The position numbers were made by a program, and so were the translations under genes. Positions 57,339 through 64,000 of a DNA stretch of 64,000 nt are shown in pieces. Numbering within the stretch: the stretch's first letter is position 1; the number at the start of each line of letters is the position of its first letter. Location: the NCBI RefSeq assembly GCF_023195515.1, contig NZ_JALPKR020000002.1:3573001-3637000 (forward strand), given 5' to 3'. The notes beneath the pieces are model-generated. The model searched no databases and was not told the DNA's origin. It saw only the letters and a program-made list of their open reading frames with translations. Source of the DNA: Variovorax sp. S12S4 (GTDB lineage Bacteria > Pseudomonadota > Gammaproteobacteria > Burkholderiales > Burkholderiaceae_C).

Positions 57339-57742
57339 TGGGCGGAAGCCTCCAGTTGGCGGGCAGCCTTGGCATTGCGAAGGCGCAGCCGCACATGCCA
57401 GGCGCAGGCGGCAAAGAGCATGAGGCACAGCAGCACCTCGACCAGCGCGAGCACTTGCCCCACGCCGTTGGTGTCGCTCCACGCGCGCACCACGCCCTCG
57501 GTGAAATAAAGCCAGATCATCAGGCTGACCCAGCGGTAGGTGTACATGCGGTTCTTGTAGAGCCCCGCAAGCGGAATGACAAGCGGCAGCACCTTCAGCG
57601 CCAGCAGAGAACCGCCTAGCCGCAGCGGCGCCAGCCACAGCTCCCAGGCCAGCCCCAGCACGATCAGGCCGACGACGCTGCCCACGGCAAGCCAGCGGGT
57701 GGCGCGGACGGAAGAAGAGGCCTGCGGCGTGATGGTTTGCAT
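57335..57742 (-). CDS. DUF2069 inner-membrane protein
   Basis: A 135-aa protein with about four membrane segments (residues ~18-35, 42-60, 65-85, 97-115); YKNRMYTYRWVSLMIWLYFT with the following EG is the family's hallmark. ATG 57742 is chosen because the frame upstream lies in the YihY promoter region. Function unknown; often next to FAD-oxidase genes in related bacteria (recalled). TGA overlaps the oxidase ATG. Confidence 0.82.
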   Translation of the reverse strand: MQTITPQASSSVRATRWLAVGSVVGLIVLGLAWELWLAPLRLGGSLLALKVLPLVIPLAGLYKNRMYTYRWVSLMIWLYFTEGVVRAWSDTNGVGQVLALVEVLLCLMLFAACAWHVRLRLRNAKAARQLEASAQ

Positions 57743-57806
57743 GGAGTGAACACCGCGGAACTGGCGACACGGAGTGTGCGAAGACGAGGAGAGGGATCGG
57801 GTTCTT

Positions 57807-59018
57807 ATGATACCGGCCATGAATCGTCGTCAGCTGTGGAGGGATCTTTCGCGTTTTCCGTGGGGCAACACCGCGGCGGTGCTGGGCGAGCGTTTTCGCG
57901 AAGACCGCCTGGGGTTGACTGCCAGCAGCCTCACCTTCACCACCACCATTGCGATGGTGCCGTTCTTCACCGTGGCGCTTGCGCTCTTCACGGTGTTTCC
58001 GATGTTCGCCAAGCTGCAGGGGCGGCTGCAGCGCTGGTTCATCGAAAGCCTGATTCCGGACAACATTGCGCGCCAGGTGCTGGGCTACCTGAACCAGTTC
58101 TCCAGCAAGGCCGGCGGCTTGGGGATTGCGGGCCTGGTGGTGCTGCTGATCACCGCCATTGCTCTGATTCTCACCATTGACAAGACGCTCAACAACATCT
58201 GGCGGGTGCGCTCGCCGCGGCCTCTTGCCCAGCGCGTGCTCATCTACTGGGCCGCCATCACGCTCGGCCCGCTCATCCTTGCGGTGAGCCTGTCGACCAC
58301 TTCTTATGTGTTTGCCGCGTCGCGCGACGTGGTGGGCGGAAGCATCCTGAAGCTGTTCTTCGACACCTTCGAATTCGTGCTGCTGGCGGCGGGCATGGCG
58401 TCGCTCTACCACTACGTGCCCAACACCAATGTGCGCTGGTCGCATGCGTGGGCCGGCGGCATCTTCGTGGCCGCGGCCATCGAGATTGCCAAGCGCGTGC
58501 TGGGCTACTACCTGAGCCTGGTGCCGACCTATTCGGTGCTCTACGGCGCCTTTGCCACGGTGCCGATCCTGCTGGTGTGGATCTACGTGGCATGGGTGAT
58601 CGTGCTGCTGGGCGCGGTCATTGCCGCGTATCTGCCGAGCCTGCTGACCGGCGTGGCACGCCGCGGCGGCCGGGCAGGGTGGCCGCTGCAGCTGGCCATG
58701 GAGGTGCTGCAGCACCTGGCGCGTGCGCGCGCCACGCCGGCCAAGGGCATGGGCGCGACCGAGCTCGTCACGCGCATGCGGGTGGACACGCTGCAGCTGG
58801 TGCCGGTGCTCGAAACCCTGGTGGTGCTCGACTGGATTGCGCCGCTCGCCGAAGAAACGCCGAACGAAGACCCGCGCTACGTGCTGCTGGCCGATCCGTC
58901 CACGCCGATCGAACCGCTGCTCAGGGAGCTGCTGATGCCGCGCGCCGAGCCACTCGAAGACCTGTGGCAAAAGGGGCCGCTGCGATCGCTGCGTCTGGGC
59001 GACGTGCTCCTTATTTAG
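57807..59018 (+). CDS. YihY/BrkB family inner-membrane protein
   Basis: A 403-aa protein (from ATG 57807; ATG 57819 is an equally good alternative). Six membrane segments follow the family's DRLGLTASSLTFTTTIAMVP; later motifs are TSLYHYVPN-like MASLYHYVPNTNV, WSHAWAGGIFVAAAIEIAKR and YSVLYGAFATVPILLVWIY. The ~130-residue cytoplasmic C-terminal extension (EVLQHLARARATPAKGMGAT) is winged-helix-like and typical for beta-proteobacteria. Formerly called ribonuclease BN by mistake; function not established. Divergent from the DUF2069 gene. Confidence 0.9.
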   Translation: MIPAMNRRQLWRDLSRFPWGNTAAVLGERFREDRLGLTASSLTFTTTIAMVPFFTVALALFTVFPMFAKLQGRLQRWFIESLIPDNIARQVLGYLNQFSSKAGGLGIAGLVVLLITAIALILTIDKTLNNIWRVRSPRPLAQRVLIYWAAITLGPLILAVSLSTTSYVFAASRDVVGGSILKLFFDTFEFVLLAAGMASLYHYVPNTNVRWSHAWAGGIFVAAAIEIAKRVLGYYLSLVPTYSVLYGAFATVPILLVWIYVAWVIVLLGAVIAAYLPSLLTGVARRGGRAGWPLQLAMEVLQHLARARATPAKGMGATELVTRMRVDTLQLVPVLETLVVLDWIAPLAEETPNEDPRYVLLADPSTPIEPLLRELLMPRAEPLEDLWQKGPLRSLRLGDVLLI

Positions 59019-59024
59019 TAGCGG

Positions 59025-59363
59025 TCAGATCTTGACCCTGCCCAGCCAGATGTCGCGGTACATCGCCCAGTCGCCCATGAACGAATAGAGCGGGCGCTTG
59101 AACGAGGCGGGCCGGTTCTTCTCGAAGCCGAAATGCCCGATCCAGGCAAAGCCATAGCCCGCCACCAGCCCAGCCAGCAGCCAGAGCGGATCGAGCGTGA
59201 CCACCAGGGCCACCAGGCACACCAGTGAAATGGTCGAGCCCACGAAGTGCAGGCGCCGGCAGGTGCGGTTGGCGTGCTCGGTCAGGTAGAACGGGTAGAA
59301 CTCCGCAAAGCTCTTGAAACGTCGCGGATCGACAGCAGATTCCGGGGCAGTCGTGGTGTTCAT
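59025..59363 (-). CDS. DUF962 / Mpo1-like membrane protein
   Basis: A 112-aa protein with FAEFYPFYLTEHANRTCRRLHFVG, of which HxxxxxRxLHFxG is the family signature, two hydrophobic hairpins, and GHFGFEKNRPASFKRPLYSF as second signature (each shown in part). Yeast Mpo1 is an Fe-dependent dioxygenase for 2-hydroxy fatty acids; the bacterial role is not established. ATG 59363 follows AGGAG. Converges with the YihY gene 6 bases apart. Confidence 0.85.
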   Translation of the reverse strand: MNTTTAPESAVDPRRFKSFAEFYPFYLTEHANRTCRRLHFVGSTISLVCLVALVVTLDPLWLLAGLVAGYGFAWIGHFGFEKNRPASFKRPLYSFMGDWAMYRDIWLGRVKI

Positions 59364-59464
59364 CGTGCGAGTCTCCTGGGCGCCAAAGGCGCTTTGTTCA
59401 TAATAGCCACGACCTTCCGGCCGCACCACTGCGGCTTTGTATTCACACTTTCACAGCATCAGCT

Positions 59465-59851
59465 TTGAGCGCTCTTCCCGCCGCCGCCCCCGAATCCGCC
59501 GAGCCGGCCGGCGCCGCGCCATGGGTCGTGTGCCTGTGCGCTGAATGGTGCGGCACCTGCCGCGACTACCGTCCGCTGCTGGAGCAGGTGGCGCGGGCGC
59601 ATCCGCAATTCCGCTTTGCGTGGGTCGACATCGAAGACCACGCCGAGATTGCCGATGCGTTCGACGTGGAAACCTTTCCGACGTTGCTGATCGCCGGTGC
59701 CGAGGGCACCCGCTTCCTGGGCCCGCTGCTGCCGCACGCCGAAACGCTCTCGCGCATGCTCGGCGCGCTGCAGGCGCCGCAGCCTTCCAGCCTGGATGTC
59801 GACCTGCTGCTGGCCGTGCTCGAGAAGCGGCCGGCTGAATTCGCGGTCTGA
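59465..59851 (+). CDS. Thioredoxin-like protein with CGTC active site
   Basis: A 128-aa protein with a thioredoxin fold: WVVCLCAEWCGTCRDYRPLL has the redox pair C29-G-T-C32, followed by VDIEDHAEIADAFDVETFPT with the cis-Pro. Two additional Cys (C23, C25) precede the active site. No signal peptide, so it is cytoplasmic. The start is probably TTG 59465, since no ATG or GTG precedes the fold in frame. The stop is 2 bases from the converging LysR gene. Confidence 0.83.
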   Translation: MSALPAAAPESAEPAGAAPWVVCLCAEWCGTCRDYRPLLEQVARAHPQFRFAWVDIEDHAEIADAFDVETFPTLLIAGAEGTRFLGPLLPHAETLSRMLGALQAPQPSSLDVDLLLAVLEKRPAEFAV

Positions 59852-59853
59852 CC

Positions 59854-60798
59854 TTACCCCGGCGCGCCGGAACGCGCGCGCCCCAGCTTGCGCCGGCCCG
59901 CGCCGGCAATGGCATTCACCATGTGCCGCACGAATTCTTGCGCCAGCGGTGTGAGCGTTCGGCCTTCGAGCGCCAGTACCTGCAATTGACGCTGCTGCAG
60001 CGGCGCCTCGGCAAACGGGCGCGCCACCACCTCGCCCGCGTCGATGAGGTGCGTCACTGTCAGGTGCCCGGAGAGCATCACGTCCGGTGTGCGCAATAGC
60101 GGCAGCAGCACCGAAGAAAAGTTGCTGATGAAGATCGCGCGGTACTGCAGGCCCTGCAGGCTGCACGCCTGGTCGAACAGCTGCCGTGCGGTGACGCCCT
60201 TGTCGCCCACGGCCAGCGGGTAGCGCACGGCATCTGCAACCGACACCACGCGCTGCCGCGCCAGCGGATGGTCCGGGCGCAGCACCGCGAACACGGGTGC
60301 GTTGGCCGAGTGCTCGATCTTCAATCCGGGCTCCGGCGCCACGACGTACTTCAAAGCGATGTCGGCCTCTCCGCGGGCAAGCAGCGCGCTCACACCATCG
60401 GGCGAGCCCACATGCAGTTCGAGTTGCGTGCCCGGGTGCGCCGACTCGAAGCTGCGCATGAGCTGCGGCATGAAGTGCGCTGCGAACCCTTCGGTACAAG
60501 CGGTGCGAATGCGGTGCGCGCTGCGGCCGCCGAGGTCGCGCACCTGTTCGAAGACCTGTTCGATGTCGAGTTGCGCATTGCGCAAATGCGCCGCGAGCCG
60601 CTCACCCGCTGCGGTGAGTGCCATGCCCCTGGCGTGGCGCTCGAACAGGGGCGTGCCCAGGCTGTCCTCGAGCTTGGCGATCTGGCGGCTGACCGCCGAC
60701 GAGGCCACGAACAGCCGCGCCGCGGCCTGGCTCACGGAGCCGCTGCGCGCCACTTCCAGGAAATGGCGCATCGGAATGCTGAGAAGCGGTGGTGTCAT
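59854..60798 (-). CDS. LysR family transcriptional regulator
   Basis: A 314-aa protein: N-terminal helix-turn-helix (MRHFLEVARSGSVSQAAARL, SAVSRQIAKLEDSLGTPLFE) and an effector-binding domain (RTACTEGFAAHFMPQLMRSF, VGDKGVTARQLFDQAC). It is divergent from an M20 peptidase gene and a Bug-type binding protein gene, the usual position for a regulator of the neighbouring unit. ATG 60798 starts the helix-turn-helix directly; an extension into the promoter region is rejected. Two palindromes lie in the shared promoter. Confidence 0.92.
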   Translation of the reverse strand: MTPPLLSIPMRHFLEVARSGSVSQAAARLFVASSAVSRQIAKLEDSLGTPLFERHARGMALTAAGERLAAHLRNAQLDIEQVFEQVRDLGGRSAHRIRTACTEGFAAHFMPQLMRSFESAHPGTQLELHVGSPDGVSALLARGEADIALKYVVAPEPGLKIEHSANAPVFAVLRPDHPLARQRVVSVADAVRYPLAVGDKGVTARQLFDQACSLQGLQYRAIFISNFSSVLLPLLRTPDVMLSGHLTVTHLIDAGEVVARPFAEAPLQQRQLQVLALEGRTLTPLAQEFVRHMVNAIAGAGRRKLGRARSGAPG

Positions 60799-60812
60799 GA
60801 GGGATCGAAGCC

Positions 60813-60827
60813 TTGCCTTGAAGGCAA
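60813..60827. promoter_or_regulatory. LysR-type binding site (T-N11-A palindrome)
   Basis: TTGCCTT-G-AAGGCAA is a perfect 15-base palindrome containing TGCCTTGAAGGCA, which fits T-N11-A. It is 14 bases from the LysR start, a typical recognition site for autoregulation and activation of the divergent genes. Confidence 0.6.
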
Positions 60828-60843
60828 TGGTAGCTTGCCAAAA

Positions 60844-60860
60844 CGATGCTGGAAGCATCG
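60844..60860. promoter_or_regulatory. Second palindrome in the LysR/M20 divergent promoter
   Basis: CGATGCT-GGA-AGCATCG, a perfect 7-base inverted repeat, 50 bases before the peptidase start; 17 bases after the first palindrome, so it could be an activation site for the same regulator. Confidence 0.45.
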
Positions 60861-60910
60861 CTCTCCAGGCCTTGTACTTGCTGCACCCCACGGACACAGG
60901 AAAACTCTTC

Positions 60911-62329
60911 ATGCAACGTACCGAAAGCCTTGCCGCGGCCGCCGCCTATTTCGACGACGGCAGCTTCTTTGCCGATCTGCAGCGGCGCATCGCCTTTCGC
61001 ACCGAAAGCGACACCGGCGCTGCCACGCCCGCGCTCGGTGCCTACCTGCGGGAGGAACTGGTGCCGCCGCTGATTGCGCTGGGCTTCGAGTGCGAGATCG
61101 TCGAGAACCCGGTGCCCGGCGGCGGGCCGTTCCTGATTGCGCGGCGCATCGAAGACCCCGCATTGCCCACCGTGCTGAGCTACGGCCACGGCGACGTGGT
61201 GAGCGGGCAGGACGCGCATTGGGACGAAGGCCTCGGGCCCTGGGCGCTCACCGTGCGCGGCGACCGCTGGTACGGGCGCGGCACGGCCGACAACAAGGGC
61301 CAGCACACCATTGCGCTCGGCGGGCTGGCCGCCGCGCTGCGTGCGCGGGGCGGGCGCCTGGGCTACAACGTCACCTGGCTTATCGAAACAGGCGAAGAGG
61401 CCGCGTCACCGGGCCTGCATGCGGTGTGCGAGCAGCAGCGCGACAAACTGCGCGCCGACCTGTTCATTGCCAGCGACGGGCCGCGCGTGAGCGCCGAGCG
61501 GCCCACGCTTTTTCTTGGCTCGCGCGGCGCCGTCAATTTCAGCCTGCGGCTGCGTGCACGGGCGCGGGGTTACCACTCGGGCAACTGGGGCGGCGTGCTC
61601 GCCAACCCGGCCACGGTGCTGAGCCACGCGGTAGCCTCGCTGGTGGATGCGCGCGGTCGCATCCTGGTCGATGTCCTGCGCCCGCCGGAAATTCCGCAGG
61701 GCGTGCGCCAGGCGCTGGCCAATATTGGCATCGGAGGCGGTGCTGACGACCCCACGCTGGACGAAGGCTGGGGCGAGCCCGGTCTAAGCCCCGCGGAGCG
61801 GCTCGTAGCGTGGAACACCATCGAGGTGCTCGCACTCGGCGCCGGATCGCCCCAGCGGCCGGTGAACGCGATCCCCTCCGAGGCGGTCGCGCATTGCCAA
61901 TTGCGTTTCGTGGTCGGAACGCCGTGGCGAGACTTGGCGAACATCGTGCGCGCACATCTCGACACGCACGGCTTCGGCAACGTCGACGTGCAGGTCACGC
62001 TCGAGGGCGCGGCCACGCGGCTCGACGTGGAGAACCCCTGGGTCGACTGGGCCCGGCGCTCCATCGAGCAAAGCAGCGGCCAGCGCATCGACCTGCTGCC
62101 CAACCTCGCGGGCTCGTTGCCCAACGACGTCTTTGCCGACCTCCTGGGCTTGCCCACGCTGTGGGTGCCGCATTCCTATCCGGCTTGTGCGCAGCATGCG
62201 CCCAACGAACACCTGCTGGCGCCACTCGCGCGGGAGGGCCTGCAGATCATGGCGGGCCTGTATTGGGACCTGGGCGAACCGGGGCTCGCGCCGTGGGCGG
62301 CCGAGAAAAAACAGCACGCCGCCTCCTGA
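60911..62329 (+). CDS. M20 family metallopeptidase
   Basis: A 472-aa zinc amidohydrolase/peptidase. Metal and catalytic residues are in place: H93 and D95 in SYGHGDVV, D127 in [12 protein letters not shown]162/E163 in [11 protein letters not shown], and a late His in [12 protein letters not shown]. The lid domain is at about 195-330. ATG 60911 is the first codon after the promoter; no strong ribosome site. It is followed 20 bases later by a Bug-type binding-protein gene, so uptake of the substrate or product is plausible. Substrate unknown (peptide, carbamoyl or acyl amino acid). Confidence 0.9.
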   Translation: MQRTESLAAAAAYFDDGSFFADLQRRIAFRTESDTGAATPALGAYLREELVPPLIALGFECEIVENPVPGGGPFLIARRIEDPALPTVLSYGHGDVVSGQDAHWDEGLGPWALTVRGDRWYGRGTADNKGQHTIALGGLAAALRARGGRLGYNVTWLIETGEEAASPGLHAVCEQQRDKLRADLFIASDGPRVSAERPTLFLGSRGAVNFSLRLRARARGYHSGNWGGVLANPATVLSHAVASLVDARGRILVDVLRPPEIPQGVRQALANIGIGGGADDPTLDEGWGEPGLSPAERLVAWNTIEVLALGAGSPQRPVNAIPSEAVAHCQLRFVVGTPWRDLANIVRAHLDTHGFGNVDVQVTLEGAATRLDVENPWVDWARRSIEQSSGQRIDLLPNLAGSLPNDVFADLLGLPTLWVPHSYPACAQHAPNEHLLAPLAREGLQIMAGLYWDLGEPGLAPWAAEKKQHAAS

Positions 62330-62349
62330 TTTTTCTTCTTGGACGAACG

Positions 62350-63339
62350 ATGAAAACTGCTCTCTCCCATACCCTTCGAAGCCTGCTGGCCTGTGCTTCG
62401 GCCTTCATCGCCCTGCATGCGCCCGCGCTCGCGCAGGACGCCTGGCCCGACAGGCCCGTGAAGCTGGTCGTACCTTTTCCACCGGGTGGCGGCACCGACA
62501 TCGTCGCGCGGGCGATGGGGCAGGGCTTGTCGGAGCGGCTCGGCCAGCCCGTGGTCATCGACAACAAGCCCGGCGCCTCCACCATCATCGGCACCGATGC
62601 GGTCGCCAAGGCCGCGCCGGACGGGTACACGCTGCTGCTCTCGGGCTCCACCAGCTACAGCGTGAACCCCGCGCTTCGCGCCAAGCTGCCCTACGATCCG
62701 GCGCGCGATCTCGCGCCCATTGCCATCGTCGCGCGCACGCCGCTGGTGCTGGTGGTGGGGGCCGGAACGCCATGGCGCTCGCTGCCCGAGCTCATTGCCG
62801 CCGCCAAGGCCAAGCCGAAGAGCATTCGCTACGCAACCTTCGGCGCCGGCTCGGGGCCGCACCTGGCGGGCGAACTTCTCGCGTTGGCCGCGGGCATTCA
62901 GCTGCAGGACATTCCGTACAAGGGCAGCAGCCAAGGCTCGATGGCGGTGATCGGCGGCGAGATCGAGATCGGCATCGACACCGTGGCCGCCGTGGCGCCG
63001 CATGTGCGCTCGGGCAAGCTGCGTGCGCTGGGCAACGTGGGCGCGACGCGCTCCAGCATGCTGCCCGAGGTGCGCACCCTGGCCGAACAGGGGCTGCCAG
63101 ACGCGACCTTCGACGCCTGGTACGGCTTTGCCGCGCCGGCCCGCACGCCGGCACCGGTGCTCGACAAGCTGGCGCGGGCGGTCACCGCAACCATGAGCAG
63201 CCCGGCCTTGCAGGCGCAGCTTCGCACGCAAGGCATGGAGCCGGTGGCAATCGGCGCGGCGGCGTTCCGCAGCCAGATGGAGGGCGAGATCTCGCGCTAT
63301 CGCGCGCTGGCCCATCGCGCAGGCATTGCGCCCGAATAA
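62350..63339 (+). CDS. Bug (TctC) family tripartite tricarboxylate transporter substrate-binding protein
   Basis: A 329-aa periplasmic binding protein with signal peptide ([19 protein letters not shown]). [20 protein letters not shown] and [16 protein letters not shown] are hallmarks, with [27 protein letters not shown] and the C-terminal [18 protein letters not shown] [14 protein letters not shown]. Membrane partners TctA/TctB are absent here, as is usual for the many Bug paralogues of beta-proteobacteria. It probably binds a carboxylate linked with the M20 enzyme. Confidence 0.94.
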   Translation: MKTALSHTLRSLLACASAFIALHAPALAQDAWPDRPVKLVVPFPPGGGTDIVARAMGQGLSERLGQPVVIDNKPGASTIIGTDAVAKAAPDGYTLLLSGSTSYSVNPALRAKLPYDPARDLAPIAIVARTPLVLVVGAGTPWRSLPELIAAAKAKPKSIRYATFGAGSGPHLAGELLALAAGIQLQDIPYKGSSQGSMAVIGGEIEIGIDTVAAVAPHVRSGKLRALGNVGATRSSMLPEVRTLAEQGLPDATFDAWYGFAAPARTPAPVLDKLARAVTATMSSPALQAQLRTQGMEPVAIGAAAFRSQMEGEISRYRALAHRAGIAPE

Positions 63340-63346
63340 CGTTGGC

Positions 63347-64000
63347 TCAGGCGGGCGTGCCGACGAAGTCGCGCAGCGCAAACAGCACTTCGTCGGGCGC
63401 CTCGCTCATCAGCGAGTGTCCCGCATGCACCGTGACGACCTTGCCCTGCTTCGCCTTGGAGGCGAGTGCCTTGGTGGCGCGCGGCGGCGTCATCTGGTCG
63501 GCATCGCCAAGCAGGAAGAGCACGGGGCATTGCACGGCTTCGATGGCTTGTTCGCCGTTGGCGTAGTCGTTGCAGGCCTTGAACCCGATGTGGAACACGT
63601 TGGCGCTGCGGTTGCTCGCGAGCACGCGGCGCATCAGCGCGCGCGAGCTGCCGTAGAGCCACGTGCCGGGGCCGAGCGAGGAGGGCGGCGGCGCAAGCAG
63701 CGAATGCGAGAAGTTGTTCACCATGGTGATGGCACGCTGCGGATCGTTGAGGGCGCCGTCGAGCAGTGCGGGCGACACGGTCATCGGGTAAGCGGTGCCC
63801 ACCAGCGCAAGATGCGTAACGCGCTCGGGCGCGCGTGAGGCGGCCTCCAGCGCAATGAGCGAGCCGAAGCTGTGGCCTACCAGCGCAGCCTTTTGCACGC
63901 CGGCGGCGTCGAGCAGCGCAATGACGAACTGCGCGGCCTCTTCCACGCTGGCGGGTGGCGGCCCCTCGCTCTTGCAATGGCCGGGCAGGTCGAGCGCGAG
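63347..64000 (-). CDS. Alpha/beta hydrolase, C-terminal part (cut by window edge)
   Basis: The visible ~217 residues include LDLPGHCKSEGPPPAS at the window edge, the nucleophile elbow LVGHSFGS (Ser of GHSFG), the acid in LLGDADQMTPP and the late catalytic His in VHAGHSLMSEAPDE. This is a full catalytic triad of the alpha/beta hydrolase fold; the N-terminus lies outside. Converges with the Bug-protein gene, 7 bases apart. Substrate unknown. Confidence 0.88.
   Translation of the reverse strand, partial: LALDLPGHCKSEGPPPASVEEAAQFVIALLDAAGVQKAALVGHSFGSLIALEAASRAPERVTHLALVGTAYPMTVSPALLDGALNDPQRAITMVNNFSHSLLAPPPSSLGPGTWLYGSSRALMRRVLASNRSANVFHIGFKACNDYANGEQAIEAVQCPVLFLLGDADQMTPPRATKALASKAKQGKVVTVHAGHSLMSEAPDEVLFALRDFVGTPA

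Noticed and set aside
57774..57806. Start of the YihY protein at 57774
   Set aside because: The extra residues are charged and lie in the divergent promoter region; starts at 57807 or 57819 fit the family N-terminus better.

Overview
The window is GC-rich bacterial chromosome, very probably from a Comamonadaceae betaproteobacterium and most likely Variovorax. The neighbourhoods gyrA / DUF2059 / serC and ompA-like / ubiG / gph, the Bug-type (TctC) binding protein, and a tmRNA whose tag reads ANDERFALAA all fit this. The assignment is inference from gene content and order; no database was consulted. I see no integrase, transposase, phage gene, CRISPR array, rRNA or tRNA (apart from tmRNA).

Layout. 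1-21456 is mostly housekeeping: serC (cut by the window edge), a DUF2059 protein and gyrA on the minus strand; then an OmpA-like protein, ubiG, gph and ssrA; a methyltransferase; ggt; rsuA; a tight five-gene operon (beta-propeller protein, polysaccharide deacetylase, sterol-desaturase-like protein, EI24 membrane protein, molybdopterin-binding-domain protein); and the nitrogen-control block glnA - small secreted protein - glnL - glnG, preceded by a good sigma-54 promoter and an NtrC-type site. A TonB-like lipoprotein and xth follow on the minus strand.

21457-42825 is the unusual part. Between AT-rich intergenic stretches lie a frameshifted LysR regulator, four exported proteins built from DUF11 and other Ig-like repeats (213, 971, about 2429 and 2414 aa), and an OmpR-type regulator with a dead receiver. 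The 2429-aa protein ends in an outer-membrane beta-barrel. The 2414-aa protein carries eight CnaB/SpaA-like repeats; seven keep Lys, Glu and Asn at the positions expected for an intramolecular isopeptide bond, and each has a Cys pair. I read the cluster as a cell-surface fibre or adhesin locus with its own regulators and two intergenic hairpins that could set relative expression.

42826-51377 looks like a stress and DNA-repair block: DUF3606 protein, cation-efflux protein, small charged protein, double-KaiC ATPase with a hybrid histidine kinase, and a YbhN-like membrane domain read in frame into LigD. 51539-54040 holds thyA-folA-APP1 phosphatase. 54077-55762 is a cobalt-type nitrile hydratase operon. 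The rest contains a FAD-linked oxidase, DUF2069, YihY, DUF962, a thioredoxin-like protein, and a divergent LysR / M20 peptidase / Bug-protein unit, ending in a partial alpha/beta hydrolase.

Caution: four genes (LysR, hybrid kinase, ligD, nitrile hydratase beta) are broken as read, each by what looks like one missing G in a G-run. This pattern suggests systematic sequence error at least as strongly as real gene decay.
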